The notes: generated by a model from the sequence alone, not told the origin. A DNA stretch of 64,000 nt from Lingula anatina (GCF_001039355.2 NW_019775600.1:70277-134276); one strand, 5' to 3'; counted from the stretch's first letter, positions 19,951 through 32,341 are shown. Translations and numbers: made by a program.

Positions 19951-22900
19951 TAGATTTGAGCTTGGCTTTAACCCGCTTAAGAGAATACAAACTTTATCAA
20001 ACATACTGTGATTATATCACACTTTTAATACGAACCTTAATGGCTTTAATGTAATACATGGGTCATTTACATATTTGCAGGATGTGCATAATCCATCTAA
20101 TATGAACCAAATCCAGCATCTTAAGATGGTAATTATGTTATAGAACCAGAAGCATTTCAGCGCTCTCGGATTTACCCAACTTGAGCCAGCAAGTAAACGC
20201 AAGAATTCAGTTGAAAAAGATGGTTTCTGAGATAAATAAGAGACTATCGTTTTTATTGCGTATTGCTGGTAAGTTAACTTATACCAAACTGTCTTCCACG
20301 CAACACGCTGTCAGTGGGTGCTCAGAATATTTTGGCTGTGTTTACCTTGCTGCGCGATATATGGATGACTACTCGTCAAATGCTGAAAGTGACATGTAAA
20401 TCGATAATTGACGCAAAGCCTCGTCATTTTTTCCACGATTTGATTAACCATAGACTTAATTCGTAAACAAGATTACACATATTCACGCCTATGACTAGTT
20501 TACAGTTGTTTATGGTTTTTATTAAACAAAAAAGAAAGAAAAAGGAAGATCATGCAAAATCAATGTTCACAGCGGTCGGCGACACACTTGATTACAGTCT
20601 ATAAGATTGAAACAAGCTTGTTTTATTCAAAGTCCTTGTTTACATTTTTTCCAAAATTGGTAACTTTTGACAGATAAATAAAATGTTTTTATCAGACACT
20701 AAACTTCGTACTTCACTGTTAGGGCAAGTGTTCATCGCGTTGTCCAACACAACTTTAGTTCCCTTTAACGTAGCAATATGTTAGATTGACGGGCTGCTTA
20801 TTGCATTAGTCGATACTTGAGAAGAACAGTATAGCCCGTAAATAAGGGGATTATCGGAAAGATAGCACCTCGTTCTTTTAATGCTCTTCTTTGTCTAGAT
20901 AGATTCCTGGGCACTTAATTGGTGCCAAAACGTTTGGACGGCGCCATATAAAACTGGAAATTAGGAAATAGAAATAGGAGAAAACGACATGGAAACATAC
21001 AGTATACCAGAGGTGGTCAGTAATCATCCACGTATTTTATGATTCTGAGAAAACATTTCGAAGTGGCGCTAGAATTTCTTGTAGAGGGTTGCACAGGATA
21101 CTGTAGGTTCTAAAGGCACTGAGGATGCAGTACACTTTCTTATTATTTTAGCTGTCTCGATATCATTTTCACAAAATGCACTATGAAATATGAATAAACA
21201 AAAAGGTGTGGTAATTATAAAAAAAATTTAATATAATTAGGATAGAACTGAACGAAGTTCAAGGAAATTTCCCGTGGTGAAGGCTTGAAATTATAAATTA
21301 CGTTATGTACATTTGATATCAGGGAAAGAGACAGTGTGAGAGAGTGCGTGTGTGTGTGTGTGTGTGTACGCAATGACATGAGCATTTTTTTAACTACGTG
21401 TATAGACGTGTTTGTAATGCTGTGTGTGTGTGTGTGTGTGTGAGTGTGTGACTATGTGCGTGGGCGTGATTGTGTCCGTGTGTTCTAATGTGCGCTTCCA
21501 GGCCATGTGGTGGTGAGGAGGATCTTGATACCTGTAATTGGTTTAAATATCTGGCCACTTCAAAAGATAAATGTTGTTCAGTATGCTGTCTGTAAGTGAT
21601 GTTGGGTCCCGTGTTTATTATCCAATATCATCAAAGAACAGTCCTTGGCGTGCTTCTTAATGTAGCTCATGTTGCCGGCTTCCTCGGGTCACGCTGTTGG
21701 CATGTTCAAGTGTTTCTTAACATAAGCTTCCGTAGCTAAAAGACGTTGTATTGGTTTAGGAATAAATTCACGCCATAGTGCCTTGCTTTATGTTCTCCGT
21801 TCTTGACACCTGGGCCTTTAAAGCGAAAAAAATAACAATAATAATTGTACATTTTGTTAACAAGACCAAATATCAGCATCATTTAGTTCTCTTCATACTT
21901 TTATTATGTTCAACTGCTCCAGAAGCCTATTTCGCGATGTCTGTAACATACTTGTATTCCATTTTGATGAACATTAAGTTTATAAATATTATAAACTTTT
22001 TTAACAAGGATCTTAATCTTTTGATTCCAGTGACATATGGGAAATCCGTGTCTTTTTTTTTTTTTTTTTGGAGAGTGGTGGTGGTGGTGGTGGTGGTGAT
22101 CCATTTATAAATTCATCACTTAATGATGAGAATTATGCTGTCTTGGCAAGAATCTGCACTCTTTGAGTGTTTTTTTTCCTGGTTACTGATGAATGCATTG
22201 GCTTGACAGTAAACATGTAGGAAATATATCGTGCTTTGGTCTGCGTACGGAGGAACACATAATAAAAAAATTTATTCTTAGCACTTGACCTGTCAAGCCA
22301 GTGGTCACATCCCAAGCCTCCTTGTCTTCACAGCGTGCTAGCTGCCACAATGACGCATCAGCATCGTCATCCTATCCTTCAAGACGGTGACGTTGTAATT
22401 GTCAGCCTTTGGCGAAAATAAAGCGCCATTCATCTGCTGAGTCAGTTATTCTATTACAATTCTGATTTGCGTTGTCTGGAAGATGTTTGCTTTTATAAAA
22501 GAGTTTACGTGATCTGTGGTATCAGATTGGTGTTACATGTAGATGTGCGACATGTTAAAGTAGTGGGTTGTGGTAATTTGATAAACACACAGTGACGTAT
22601 ATAGGGTACGTCAGGTAGGGTGCGGATGCTGCACGCTATTTGAACGGGTGGCATTTGATGGTTGATGTACTTAATATTGCATTTCCAATGTTCACACAGA
22701 TGGGACTATGCCAGTGCTTGCCATTCGCGCTTGTTTCCGAAGGTACTCCATCAGATGAACTGCTCTGTTCTCTATCAGCTCAGTAAGATTAATATTCTCA
22801 AAAGATCTCTGTTTTCTTCTGTGGATTGTCCCCAAACGTCAGCATTCCAGGAGATTATATTTCTGTTTTATTGGCCTCTTACAGTGAGCTATATCACCTG

Positions 22901-23580
22901 TTAAATCTATGGCTGACAAACTGCCATAATTTAATTTCGAAGAATAGCTTATTTTCATTTTGTTTGCTCCCACAAATGTAAAATTTGAGACATGGTGAGA
23001 ATAAAACAGAAATGATGATGGCGAAGGGGACCACGTTTTATTTGTTTCTTCCATTATCTATAAATTATAATTCATTTAAATGTGGTCCATTTATCATTTG
23101 GCCTAGGTTGACGCCAAAGGTTTTGGGAAATCCTGTTATCTATCCAGTTTTTCCTTTGGGCATCTATGTTTATTTAACCAAATTTACTACAGCAATATCA
23201 ATAACTGTTTTATCCAAATCATCCTGTCAGTGGGGAAAATGATCAAATGATTAGATTGCATGTTCAGATTGACGTCCAAATACAGACTTGACATTTAATA
23301 TGGAATATTTCAGTTTCGAAGGTATACCTAGGTAAAAATACGTTCTTTTTTCAAAAAACTCCGATCTCATATAAGATTTGTGAATGTAAAAGTGTGCAGT
23401 CAGGTGTGTCACTACCAATTAACTGACTTTCTTGCCTGTTGCGCTGCTACATTATGTAATTTGCAGTGATTTAATTGGGTAGTGTTCCTTTGGGCTGATC
23501 AAAGCTTGGCTTAGGCAAAGCTTGGTTCTGTCAAAAAAGTTTCCATATTTCGGCAACTACTGCATAGAAGAATTTGAAAT
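19951..23580. other. Intergenic, no gene recognised
   Basis: Short open frames only (e.g. 20,181-20,399 and 22,662-22,904), with no family resemblance or splice context. GT-rich microsatellites lie at about 21,345-21,368 and 21,421-21,446. CAGTGACGTATATAGGG near 22,591 resembles the end of a hAT-type repeat but has no visible partner. Confidence 0.5.
22046..22190 (+). repeat. 3' fragment of the CCTCCGCC-type element
   Basis: A T run and a GTG-type repeat (about 22,051-22,099) lead into GTGATCCATTTATAAATTC and then CTGTCTTGGCAAGAATCTGC and ACTCTTTGAGTG. This is a diverged version of the 3' end seen at 14,980-15,020. The histidine-rich minus-strand frame here is a by-product of the GTG repeat. 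Confidence 0.5.
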
Positions 23581-23615
23581 TTTGCATGTAGGCGGTCAGT
23601 TTTGCAGTGTGTAAG

Positions 23616-24640
23616 ATGAGTCGAGTAGTGCATTACAAATTTGTCAATCTAAGGCAGAATGGCGCGAAAAAGACAGACATAACCAGACAGATCATAGCGC
23701 CAAACGGAACGGTCCCCACAGTTTTATAGAATAATGCCCAGACTGATGTACCTACACAGAGGTCACCCCCAATGTATCAAAATTTTACCTACAGGGTACA
23801 AGACCCACTGTCTTTCGGGATACGCTGCTGCAACTAAACAAAAAACACTTAGTCCGTTCAGAACGAGGGGTAAATTGGCACTAAAATGCGTTTTTCGAAG
23901 CCCTTAGCGAACACCAAACTGGTTTTCGCAAGTAAAAACTCCAAATGACCTGCGAGGTACCCACTGTATACAGCAAAACATCGTCGTCTGTTTCTCTAAT
24001 GAATTGGGGGCCACGAACGATTCTGGGTAGAACACTGAAACTGCGTGGCTTTCTTTATTGAGGTCAGATTTCACCTGTACCGCCCAATTAGTCAAAACAG
24101 AGTTTACAGATATCCAGAAGAGGCCTACGACGAAGCATATGCTAGGTCTAAAGTGACAAGGGTGATTGACAGCGTCAGTATTTGGAGTAGATTCCACATT
24201 GGTGCCAAAACACCAATGGTAGTCATCGACGAAAACCTGAACCAGATCAAATACAGGAATAATCTCGGAACCACTTGACTATCATTTGATAGGGAGCACC
24301 TTAGCAACAATTCTAGGTTGCACGATGAGGTTGCAGGTTCACACAGAGCACTTTTAATAGCAGATAACTTACAGAACCAAGGGAATGAGCAGCTACCCTG
24401 GTCATCAAAATCGCCACATTTGAACCACATAGACAATATTTCGTTAGACCATTATTTGCCAATCAACTGCCTACATGTCCTACAACAAAACTGGACCAGA
24501 TTGGACAATTTTAGACCGATGCCTGGAATGCTATTCCAGATTGAACTCTAAAAACCTACCCCCAAGAAATGCCTTGCCGCTTGAGAGCGCTGGCAACAGC
24601 CACGAAGAGGCCAGGCGTAACAACGACCATTACTGTGACT
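23616..24640 (+). pseudogene. Dead Tc1/mariner-type transposase
   Basis: Plus-strand fragments in order: a helix-turn-helix-like start MSRVVHYKFVNLRQNG (23,616 on); a catalytic-domain piece with VRFHLYR and VYRYPEEAY, then GAKTPMVVIDENLNQIKYRN; then IADNLQNQGNEQLPWSSKSP followed by HLNHID, corresponding to the LPWPxxSPDLNPIEHLWD region of Tc1-like enzymes. The first catalytic Asp position is replaced (FIEVRF instead of a DE-RF pattern) and the final Glu reads Asp (HID for PIE). There are several stops and frame changes, so it is inactive. Flanking terminal repeats were not resolved by eye. Confidence 0.75.
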
Positions 24641-24951
24641 AGCAACTGACACGAGGGTCTTTTGTGGAGCGTATTACCCTTTTACAGGCGATAATTTGGA
24701 AAATATGGAGATCCAAAATATCTCTTTTAATGGGAGTCGTATGACATAGAATAGGCAATGTGTTTTTGTTTGCTTCTCTGGCAAATTCCATTAATAAACT
24801 GATGTCACAATGACATCAAAGAGATAATTTAAAGTTATTAAAACACGATTATAATCCTTATTTTCATTTATCAGTCAGCAAAATAGGAAAAAACTGATAA
24901 AAAATCATTTCGAAAAAAATATTCCATATTAAATGTCAAGTCTGTAGTATG

Positions 24952-25260
24952 TATTCTGACTTCCTCTTGTCATCATTGAATTTATGTTTTGATGGACGTC
25001 AAAGGATTGTGTATTCTGACTTTCTCTGGTCATCACTAAATCTATGCTTTGTTAGACGTCAGAAGATTGCGCACTCTGACCCTCTCTTAATTATCATCAC
25101 CAATTCTGTGCTTTGATACACGTCAAAAGATTGCGTATTCTGACTTTTTCTTATCATCAACAAATCTAAGTATTGATAGACGCCTTAACATTGTGTATTC
25201 TGACTTTCTCTTAATTATCATCACGTAATCTATGTATTGATAGACGTCTATTCTGACATA
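24952..25260. repeat. ~60 bp satellite with GACGTC motifs, 5 copies
   Basis: TATTCTGAC-type starts recur at 24,952, 25,012, 25,072, 25,136, 25,196 and (truncated) 25,247, giving periods of 60, 60, 64, 60 and 51. Each full unit has a CTTCTCT/TCATCA stretch and ends in TTGATAGACGTC-like sequence; three of the five copies keep an intact GACGTC. A TAATTAGC-containing AT-rich stretch follows at about 25,322-25,340. No protein frame follows the period. Confidence 0.75.
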
Positions 25261-25483
25261 ATTCCCTGATCAAACTCAACAGAGCGCTGGGTTAATGCAG
25301 GACCCGCTTTAATGCGATAAGTAATTAGCGTTTGCTAATCCAGTCATCACTTATTTGCTGGATAATCACGTCGATTGGCGTCAGGGCATTCCAAACATCA
25401 TCATGGCGTAACATAATGGTTCGAAATGACGGAAATAATTTTGTTTTTCATTCATTACCGTCCGGTGTTGTTTGGAGATTCTT

Positions 25484-25725
25484 AGGATTCATTCTCAATA
25501 AATCTCTCGGTCTGACGTAGATCTATCCAACTCCGTGGAGACTCTTGCTGAATGCATTTAGATAAACAAATTAACACGACTCCTCCTGGCATTGAGAAGA
25601 ATGCAGAAAAGCAGATGGTTATTCCAGTACGTTGAAAACAAGTTAAACTAACTGCATTTAGCAAGAAACATAGCGGAGCTGAATTGATCTACGTTGGGCG
25701 ATAGTTTCAATGGGAATATGAGTTA
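25484..25725. mobile_element. MITE family A, copy 1
   Basis: Inverted-repeat element. The left part contains GGTCTGACGTAGATCTATCC and AACTCCGTGGAGACTCTTGC. The right part contains TTTAGCAAGAAACATAGCGG, TTGATCTACGTTGGGCGATA and ends ATGGGAATATGAGTT. It shares this plan with copies at 31,304, 32,231 and 45,378. The small minus-strand frame over it is not a gene. Confidence 0.65.
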
Positions 25726-27084
25726 ATTCTTATTTTTATCATCTTCACAAAAAAAAAGTGATAAAGTACGTCGACCGTGGCTGAAGATGTAAATTAAATT
25801 CCCACCAATCTTGGGGCAAATATTACACCGCGAGCTGCTCTCAATTCTCACTTCTAAAGAAACACGGAGCATTCATTCTTGGCTCAGAGGTTTCAATATC
25901 ATTTCTGCGAAATTCCGCGAAAGAGGATTCAATGTCCAACCCACAAGCATCAAATGACGTAAACACTTGGTTTTATAAAATATTGCAAACTTCGCAAAAG
26001 GTCATCAGAGATAATAGAGATGTTGACAATAACAGGATACGTGTAAATTTAGATGCTCATTCTGTATTGGAGCTTAGGGTTCACTCCTTCCGAAAACACT
26101 TCTCTATAGAAGTTTAGGATACATGACCCTGTTGTCAGGGTTTTCATCACTGCAACAACACTTTTAACTTACTTTATTACGTAGATTCTTTATTGATCAC
26201 TGTGAAGGAATCCGAGCAAAAGCTTTTCATTCACACCACACGCACAAACTGAAGGACAAGAAAGTATCTTGTGTGGTGAACCCAAATTACCTACAAATTT
26301 TTAGTACATTGCGGAACGCATCCAAGCAAAGCTTTTTACATACGCCTTCCACACAGTCCAACTGCAGGTCTTGTACGTATCTTGTGTAGTGAAGCAAAAT
26401 TACATACATGTAGACCTTGAGAGATTATGTGTGTTGCAGAACAAGCCCAAGATAATCTTTTTTTCTTATAATTACAGACACCACATGCACAATCTATCAG
26501 ACAGAAAAAAAGTCGCCTCTGTAAGGAGGCACATTTACCCAAAGAACATGGTCAATAAACCCCCAGTTGCCGAGCGTCAGTCTTGGGAATCTTCATCAGT
26601 ACGAAAAGTCCATACAAGAAACTTGTGCAGGGGTTTAATACATTGATCTTTTGATTTTTAAACGTGAAAAATTAGTTTGAATGACCTTTTTTTGCGAAAA
26701 TAACGCCGTACCTGTAGAACTACCGTTCTGTTTGTACCCAGTTATAATTGGCTAATTGCTGTCAGACCTGATCTTTAGGTCCAAATGTATCGCCTGTAAA
26801 GATTTCTGGTCGACTCAGCATTATGACAATGTTTGAAACGTTTCCCATTCATTATATATGAGGTACAGGAAAATTATATATGTATACATATACTCTATAT
26901 ACGTACATCGTTACAAGCCATAATTTGAAATACACTAAAAGCTTCACAGATATCTGCGAAAACATTCCGACTGTTCCTAATTGGATTCGGCTTATGTTTC
27001 ACCGTAGTTAAAGATCACAATCTGATAAGAACTTAAGGAGTGCGCATTTTCCGTGCGTCTCTTTAAACAATTTCTCTAAACCAC
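25726..27084. other. Intergenic downstream of GPCR 3
   Basis: No gene recognised. A loosely repeated ~110 bp motif (GAAGCAAAATTAC, ACCACACGCAC, GAACAAGCCCAAG-type) occurs about three times between 26,210 and 26,500. Otherwise unremarkable. The 3' UTR of the minus-strand GPCR presumably lies here; no clear AATAAA was assigned. Confidence 0.4.
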
Positions 27085-28296
27085 CTAAGTAATTTTCTCG
27101 CATCTTCTGTAAGACGGGGACCTTGACGATAAAATATAGTCCGAATTAAAGGACTCCATATCCACTGTTTCAGTGTATTTATGTTCACTTCCACGAGAGA
27201 TAAACCTTACCTTACAACACAGGCCGAAAATTCTTTCAACGAATCGCTTGTACCCAAGTTGAACATCAGGTAAGCGTATGCCGTATATAAGAGGGTCAAA
27301 AATGGGATTCGCGAGGACAATTAAATTAGTGATCCGATGAACCATTTGGTCGGTTGACGTGGCTCTTTTCCCCTGGGCCGTAAGGATCAGTCCCACTATA
27401 GCGTTCACGATTCCGGGCAGCCAGAAAATGATGACAGAACCCAAGAGAAGACCAATGGTGATGTTGAGTTTTCTTTGCTGGAGGAGAGTTTTGTGGTCGC
27501 TTTGAGGTCTCTTGTGAACATGACCGCCCGCTAGAAATGTTTGAGAACGCACAGTTTCACGAACAGGTGCCCGTAGCTGTTTGTTCACAACGCGGTACGT
27601 CATGAAGTAGAAGACGATGGCAACTGCCGAAAAGCAGACGAAAAATACAAAGAAAACATATGGTCGCACGGACATGTAGGAACTGCAAATATAGACACAT
27701 TGGCAGTCGGACGCTACGTCGGACCTTAGCCTCATATCTGTGGCCAAATGGAGAATTAAACCGACGACGAAAACAAAAATCCACGAACTCAGTATAAAGG
27801 TGCCCACCCTTGCCTTAGTGACCAATGCCGGGTATTTCAAGGGTTTGAATATGGCCAAGAATTGGTTAACCACTATCCCCACCGTGGCGATGAGAGGACC
27901 TAGAAGAGATACGTATGACGCCTCCGTGAGGATGTAAGCGGCACATATCACGTGGAAATGCGGCCCGTCGTAATAGAGGTACGTTCCCGTGCCAAGCAAG
28001 GTGAAGGTCACGAGGGCAAGGTCAGTGAGTGCCAGGTTGATCAAAAGAAGGTGGAAAGGCTGAAGGGGTCGCTTCAGGTGAACAAGTGACACCAAAGAAG
28101 CTAAAGTTGCGGCAAAGCCTATGGCGGCGGTGATGTGGCCGCAGAGAAAGTACACATTGTTTGAAGGCGACGATTCAGTACTGTTTTCCGTAAGCGTCGC
28201 ATTTAGCGAAGATACGGAGATGGAATCGGTAGTTATGAGCTCGTACCGTAACGCCTGTGAAGCTTCATTCACTCCTTCCATCCCTCTGGCGAACAA
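27085..28296 (-). CDS. Class A GPCR without DRY motif (orphan)
   Basis: Intronless 403-residue seven-helix receptor, unrelated to the array receptors. The N-terminus has N32 and N38 glycosylation sites. TM1 is about 50-73 and lacks the usual asparagine. TM2 has D92 in LALTD. TM3 has C118 and ends NQF (144-146) instead of DRY. TM4 has W172. The second extracellular loop is rich in Cys (C198, C200, C204). TM5 is about 211-233. TM6 has FWLPG (291-295). TM7 ends DPLIY (334-338), with NP just before. Helix 8 leads to a CC pair (360-361), probably palmitoylated, then a 42-residue Ser/Tyr-rich tail. DPLIY is shared with melanocortin-type receptors, but the loop cysteines argue against direct assignment. 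M6 is an alternative start. Absence of DRY suggests altered G-protein coupling (inference). Confidence 0.9.
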   Translation of the reverse strand: MFARGMEGVNEASQALRYELITTDSISVSSLNATLTENSTESSPSNNVYFLCGHITAAIGFAATLASLVSLVHLKRPLQPFHLLLINLALTDLALVTFTLLGTGTYLYYDGPHFHVICAAYILTEASYVSLLGPLIATVGIVVNQFLAIFKPLKYPALVTKARVGTFILSSWIFVFVVGLILHLATDMRLRSDVASDCQCVYICSSYMSVRPYVFFVFFVCFSAVAIVFYFMTYRVVNKQLRAPVRETVRSQTFLAGGHVHKRPQSDHKTLLQQRKLNITIGLLLGSVIIFWLPGIVNAIVGLILTAQGKRATSTDQMVHRITNLIVLANPIFDPLIYGIRLPDVQLGYKRFVERIFGLCCKVRFISRGSEHKYTETVDMESFNSDYILSSRSPSYRRCEKIT

Positions 28297-29260
28297 TCAC
28301 AGAAATATCCAAAAATGGTTTTTAATCCAGTATTGAAGTCAGGTGAAAACTTCCAGCGTCCAGGAACGCACTTATAATATCAAATATAATATAAAAGTAC
28401 ATGTAAATAAACAAAAGCATCTACCCAAAACAGTAATGTTATCTATATTAGTTACCGCTGTCTAAGTAACATATAATCTCTGATATCCAATGTGGTCCAG
28501 AATCTCACGCTCTCCATGAATTCTCGCAAAGTCTGTTTTAATTGTGTTGTGTAGTTCCTATCAATGAATCCTGCCACCAACTCCAACGCCCGCCAGTGTC
28601 GCTGATTGAAAAGTTATGTTACCAATCACAGTCATATTGTTTTATAAACGCGTATGATTGATCCCAGAGGGAGAAAATAGCTGTGGATCCCCATCCAGTG
28701 CCGTGCTGGAAACAAAAGGTGCGTATAACGGCTCCCGAGAGTATGTGTTTGTGAAATGACAGCTTTACAGTGTTGCAATCGATTATACCGACTAACACTT
28801 CTTTGGATAGAGCACACACACATAGCGCACAGCGCCTTTTTAACTGGGAACAATGTTCCTCAGCCGCTGCGAAAAATCGTTTCACTCTGGTTCGCGGGTG
28901 TGAAACTTACTTGTTAATTCCTGACGGATATTTGGAGAGCATCTAAGCGTTCCGTCGTATATATACCCCCTTGAAAGGTCTTTGACTTAGAAACGTGCCT
29001 GTCCTATCCGACTGTTACTCCATTCTAAGAGCTCGGTTTTTGTGCTCTTTCCAAGAACCACATTTACGTATGAATGCCTCCGTGTAAGTGCCTGCAGAAG
29101 CGGAAGGTATTGGCTAGAAATGGCTTTTTATTTGCGCTCGTTAGGAATCGGATCTGAGGAGCTGTCATCGATTATCCGATGACGATGTCAGTCATGATGA
29201 GCCAGTGCCTACTGCGCATGCGCTTGTGTTTAGGCGATATATATATATATATGTGGACGG
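28297..29260 (-). promoter_or_regulatory. Putative upstream region of GPCR 3
   Basis: No coding sequence seen. On the minus strand a TATATATA box lies at about 28,958-28,966. A palindromic GCGCATGCGC (29,214-29,223), matching the NRF-1 consensus, lies further upstream next to GATGACGATGTCAGTCATGA. Both sites could serve the receptor 0.7-0.9 kb downstream. This rests on motif match and position only. Confidence 0.35.
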
Positions 29261-29358
29261 ACGTGCACACGTGCTGTGTCTGTATCTGTAAGGGATCATG
29301 CAAGCACACTCAGTGTATGCAGCTACAGTGAATGGCAGCACCAATGCAGTTCAGATCG

Positions 29359-29418
29359 GGTGGGAAAGGAGGGGGAGGGGGGAGGAGGACCTACTGTAAC
29401 CCCCCCCCCCCCCCTCCG
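29359..29418. repeat. G-rich/C-rich hairpin-prone tract
   Basis: A purine stretch of GGAGGGGGAGGGGGGAGGAG type is followed within 20 bases by a run of about 16 C's. The two could pair as a hairpin, or the G strand could form a quadruplex. There is no gene nearby. Confidence 0.6.
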
Positions 29419-29880
29419 CCTTTGATTTCTAAATTCTACAAGCCGATATCCTTGTTAAGTGATGCGTTTATAATTTAAACCCATCTGCTCTTCTCTCTCC
29501 TTCACATCTTCCTAATGTTATCACCCCTTAATCTAACCAATAGATTCGCCATTGTAACCGCCATTTCCATAACGTCGCGCACGGCCGTTGATAGTTTCGT
29601 ACAAAATAATCACACCCTTTGTTAATTGGATCATCTGTCCCTGTCAATGGCATAAACAAAATAACACCTGTTAACAAGGATTTGGCGATAACACCATAAT
29701 AGGTATCATCGACAAAGTCATTTGCCATTAGTTGTCATGGTGATTTTGAATTCACAATGTTAAATATTGCGTCATTCCTAAAGAAACATATTCGTCTTAA
29801 TACGATGATCTTGTCAACACATGTTAATGTTGGTAATTTGCGGTTAAAAAGTGCGAAACGATTACGCTTGGCTGGGAACC

Positions 29881-29918
29881 GTTTTTTTTTTTTTTTTTTT
29901 TTTTTTGGGGGGGGGGGG
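29881..29918. repeat. Poly-T then poly-G tract
   Basis: A run of about 26 T's passes directly into about 12 G's. The Phe/Gly or Pro/Lys stretches in frames crossing it are artefacts of this tract. Confidence 0.9.
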
Positions 29919-31303
29919 CAGATTATTTTCACTAGAACATTTCCCTACAGACGCAACGCTTGCCTGTGATGTCGTCACCCATATTTTCATTTTCAATTTT
30001 TTGTATCTGCCCATGCATGCTGGGAATCAACCACTGTGTATTGTGTTTAGTGTAGTTAAAACACATCATGTTGATATCCGTTAATCTGTTTGGTTAACTG
30101 TTTGAAGACATTATATGTCATTTTTTAGGCAACATCTTAACTCCTTCGAGATGTTTTTTATGTCCATCTGACACCTTCAGTCAAATGTGACACTGGATGG
30201 CGCCAGTGTAGCAGTCTGTTGACGATGGTCAAGATATCCAGTGGACATTGACAGGTCACAGTTGAGAAAGCGTTTATCACTGATGAAAAAAAAAGGGAAA
30301 TAACCATCTCAATTAACAAAATATCAAGTTCGGTATATGCCCTTAAATCACGCTGAGATTTTGAAAACTAAAACCTATCAAACATATATCCTGTCACTGC
30401 ACCAGGAGGGATGAATCGATTATTGAAGCTGCTGACATCTGAACATTTCAAGAAACTGCAGGACATCCTTTGTAAGTTAATATAAAAATGGCCTTGGAAG
30501 TGTTTAAACTGTTAAGTTATTAAGGCTGAAGAACATAGAGAATCGCAGCAGTCATTTGGAGAAAATGGACATTACCGAATATGAATAATTGACAAAGTGC
30601 AACGCATCCTTCGACCTCATAGGTGAATTATCGACGCTTAATACTCAGATGAACGGATTTTGGCCTCGCTTTTGGTGTTTATTTCCTATTAATGGGAGTA
30701 TAAGTATTATCAAAGCCTCCGTTTTATTAAAATATTAATTCCATCCCATTGGACTGTACCTCTGATTAGAACAGAAAACATTAATATGGAGCAGCTGGGA
30801 CACCAAAAAGTGTTTTTATTTAAGGCCATTTTCAAAGTCCACATTTCAATCTTGCACGACATACACTGCCAGAAAAATGAAAATGATTCATTGATTTTCC
30901 CTGATTTCAATCTAATTATTTCTGTTTTCACGAATATATAATTCGTTAATGGAATTTAAAACTTCACACGTGTCTTCTGAAGGGGAAAAAACACTTGATC
31001 TTTTTTTTTCATTTTGGAACTTAGCCTTTGTATACAATAACATCCCAACAAGCCAATTTGGTTGTTCGATCTTCAAATATTATTTAATATTATAAAGATA
31101 CAATACCGACTTTTTTATTATATATGGTGCGAACTTATTTTATTTATTTTTCAAGTGAAAACCCTTTTATTTTGAAGCGAACTTGTTTGTATCGACCGTT
31201 GCATTCTTGTCCGCATTGATATAATATGCGATAAAAGAAAAAGAAATTCGATAAGAACAATTCCTAACCCGTTTTAAAGTTCACAAACCGTGCAACTCAA
31301 TTT
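29919..31303. other. Intergenic, nothing recognised
   Basis: AT-rich single-copy-looking sequence with only short open frames. No repeats, splice-consistent exons or RNA genes were recognised by eye. Confidence 0.5.
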
Positions 31304-31562
31304 TAGGCCCCATTCCCATAGACATCGTCGGTCCACGCAGATCGATTCTACTCCGCGGGGACTCTCGCTGAATGCACTCAGTTTAACAGGTTAACACGCC
31401 TCTTAAGTAAAAATACTGAAAAGCTGGTGATTATACTAGTACATGTACATTGGAAGCAATACGAGGCATGTCATTCAGTTAAGCTGATGGCACTTAGCAA
31501 GAGTCCCAGCAGAGCTGGATCGTACGCAGACAGAGTGTGTCTTTGTGTGAATGGAGTCTTCG
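31304..31562. mobile_element. MITE family A, copy 2
   Basis: The left end AGGCCCCATTCCCATAGACA is followed by CCACGCAGATCGATTCTACT and CGGGGACTCTCGCTGAATGC. The right half has CACTTAGCAAGAGTCCCAGC and AGAGCTGGATCGTACGCAGA and ends near TGAATGGAGTCTT. It is longer than the compact copy at 32,231 because it keeps about 150 bp of interior. Confidence 0.7.
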
Positions 31563-32230
31563 CCTGGGTACAAAAGGTGAAAAGATTAATACCATCTGGA
31601 ACTGTATCAACCTCGGAATTAGATGGTGTAATTAGAAATCAGTAAAGCATTACTTTAGGCAATCTAACTGTCAGCTTCGGGGATTTCATTAACATGTCAA
31701 GAGTATCGCCGGCAAGTAAATTAAGACCGCGAAAAAAAGGTTTGGAACGGCTCCTTGATACACAAGTATACATAAGGGGGAATGACACCGCTAATCCTGG
31801 AGGACGTGCTTGTGAATTTACCCACTGACGCACGGACAGGTGCTCGTGCTCCTGCTCACGGGCGCACATACACACTCATTTACACATACACACATATACT
31901 CACTTGCATTTGCGCAACCGATTATATATTAGCAAAGACAGACGGTGTATTTATGATCATATGCTAGGAATTTGGTTACAATAAGAACTGAAAATGATAG
32001 CATTATATTGAAATCGGCGCATTGTCGTGAGTAATGATGGACGTAGGCGTATGAAAACAAATTAGAAGTATTGGGTCGGGTTTAAACTGCTGCATTTTAC
32101 ATTCTAAGGTTATGATTGTATTTGATATATGGTCACCGTCGGATATCAAACTATATGAACTGCTTATGAAAATCGCCCATTTTCGTTGCTTTTTGAGTGT
32201 CAAAATATACAACCCCGTGAAGTGTCTCTA

Positions 32231-32341
32231 AGGGTCCATTCCCAACGAAACTATCGTTCTACGTAGATCGATCAGCGAGAGACCTCGCAGAGTTGGATCG
32301 ATCCATGTAGAGCGATAGTTTGCATGGGAATGAGCCCTTAA
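32231..32341. mobile_element. MITE family A, copy 3 (compact)
   Basis: Almost the whole element is two inverted arms: AGGGTCCATTCCCAACGAAA then CTATCGTTCTACGTAGATCG at the left; GATCGATCCATGTAGAGCGA then TAGTTTGCATGGGAATGAGC and CCT at the right. It is flanked by TA on both sides, as expected for a Tc1/mariner-type target. Best copy for defining the family's ends. Confidence 0.8.

Noticed and set aside
21910-22104. His-rich small protein on the minus strand
   Set aside because: Translation of a GTG repeat and T run at the end of an interspersed element.
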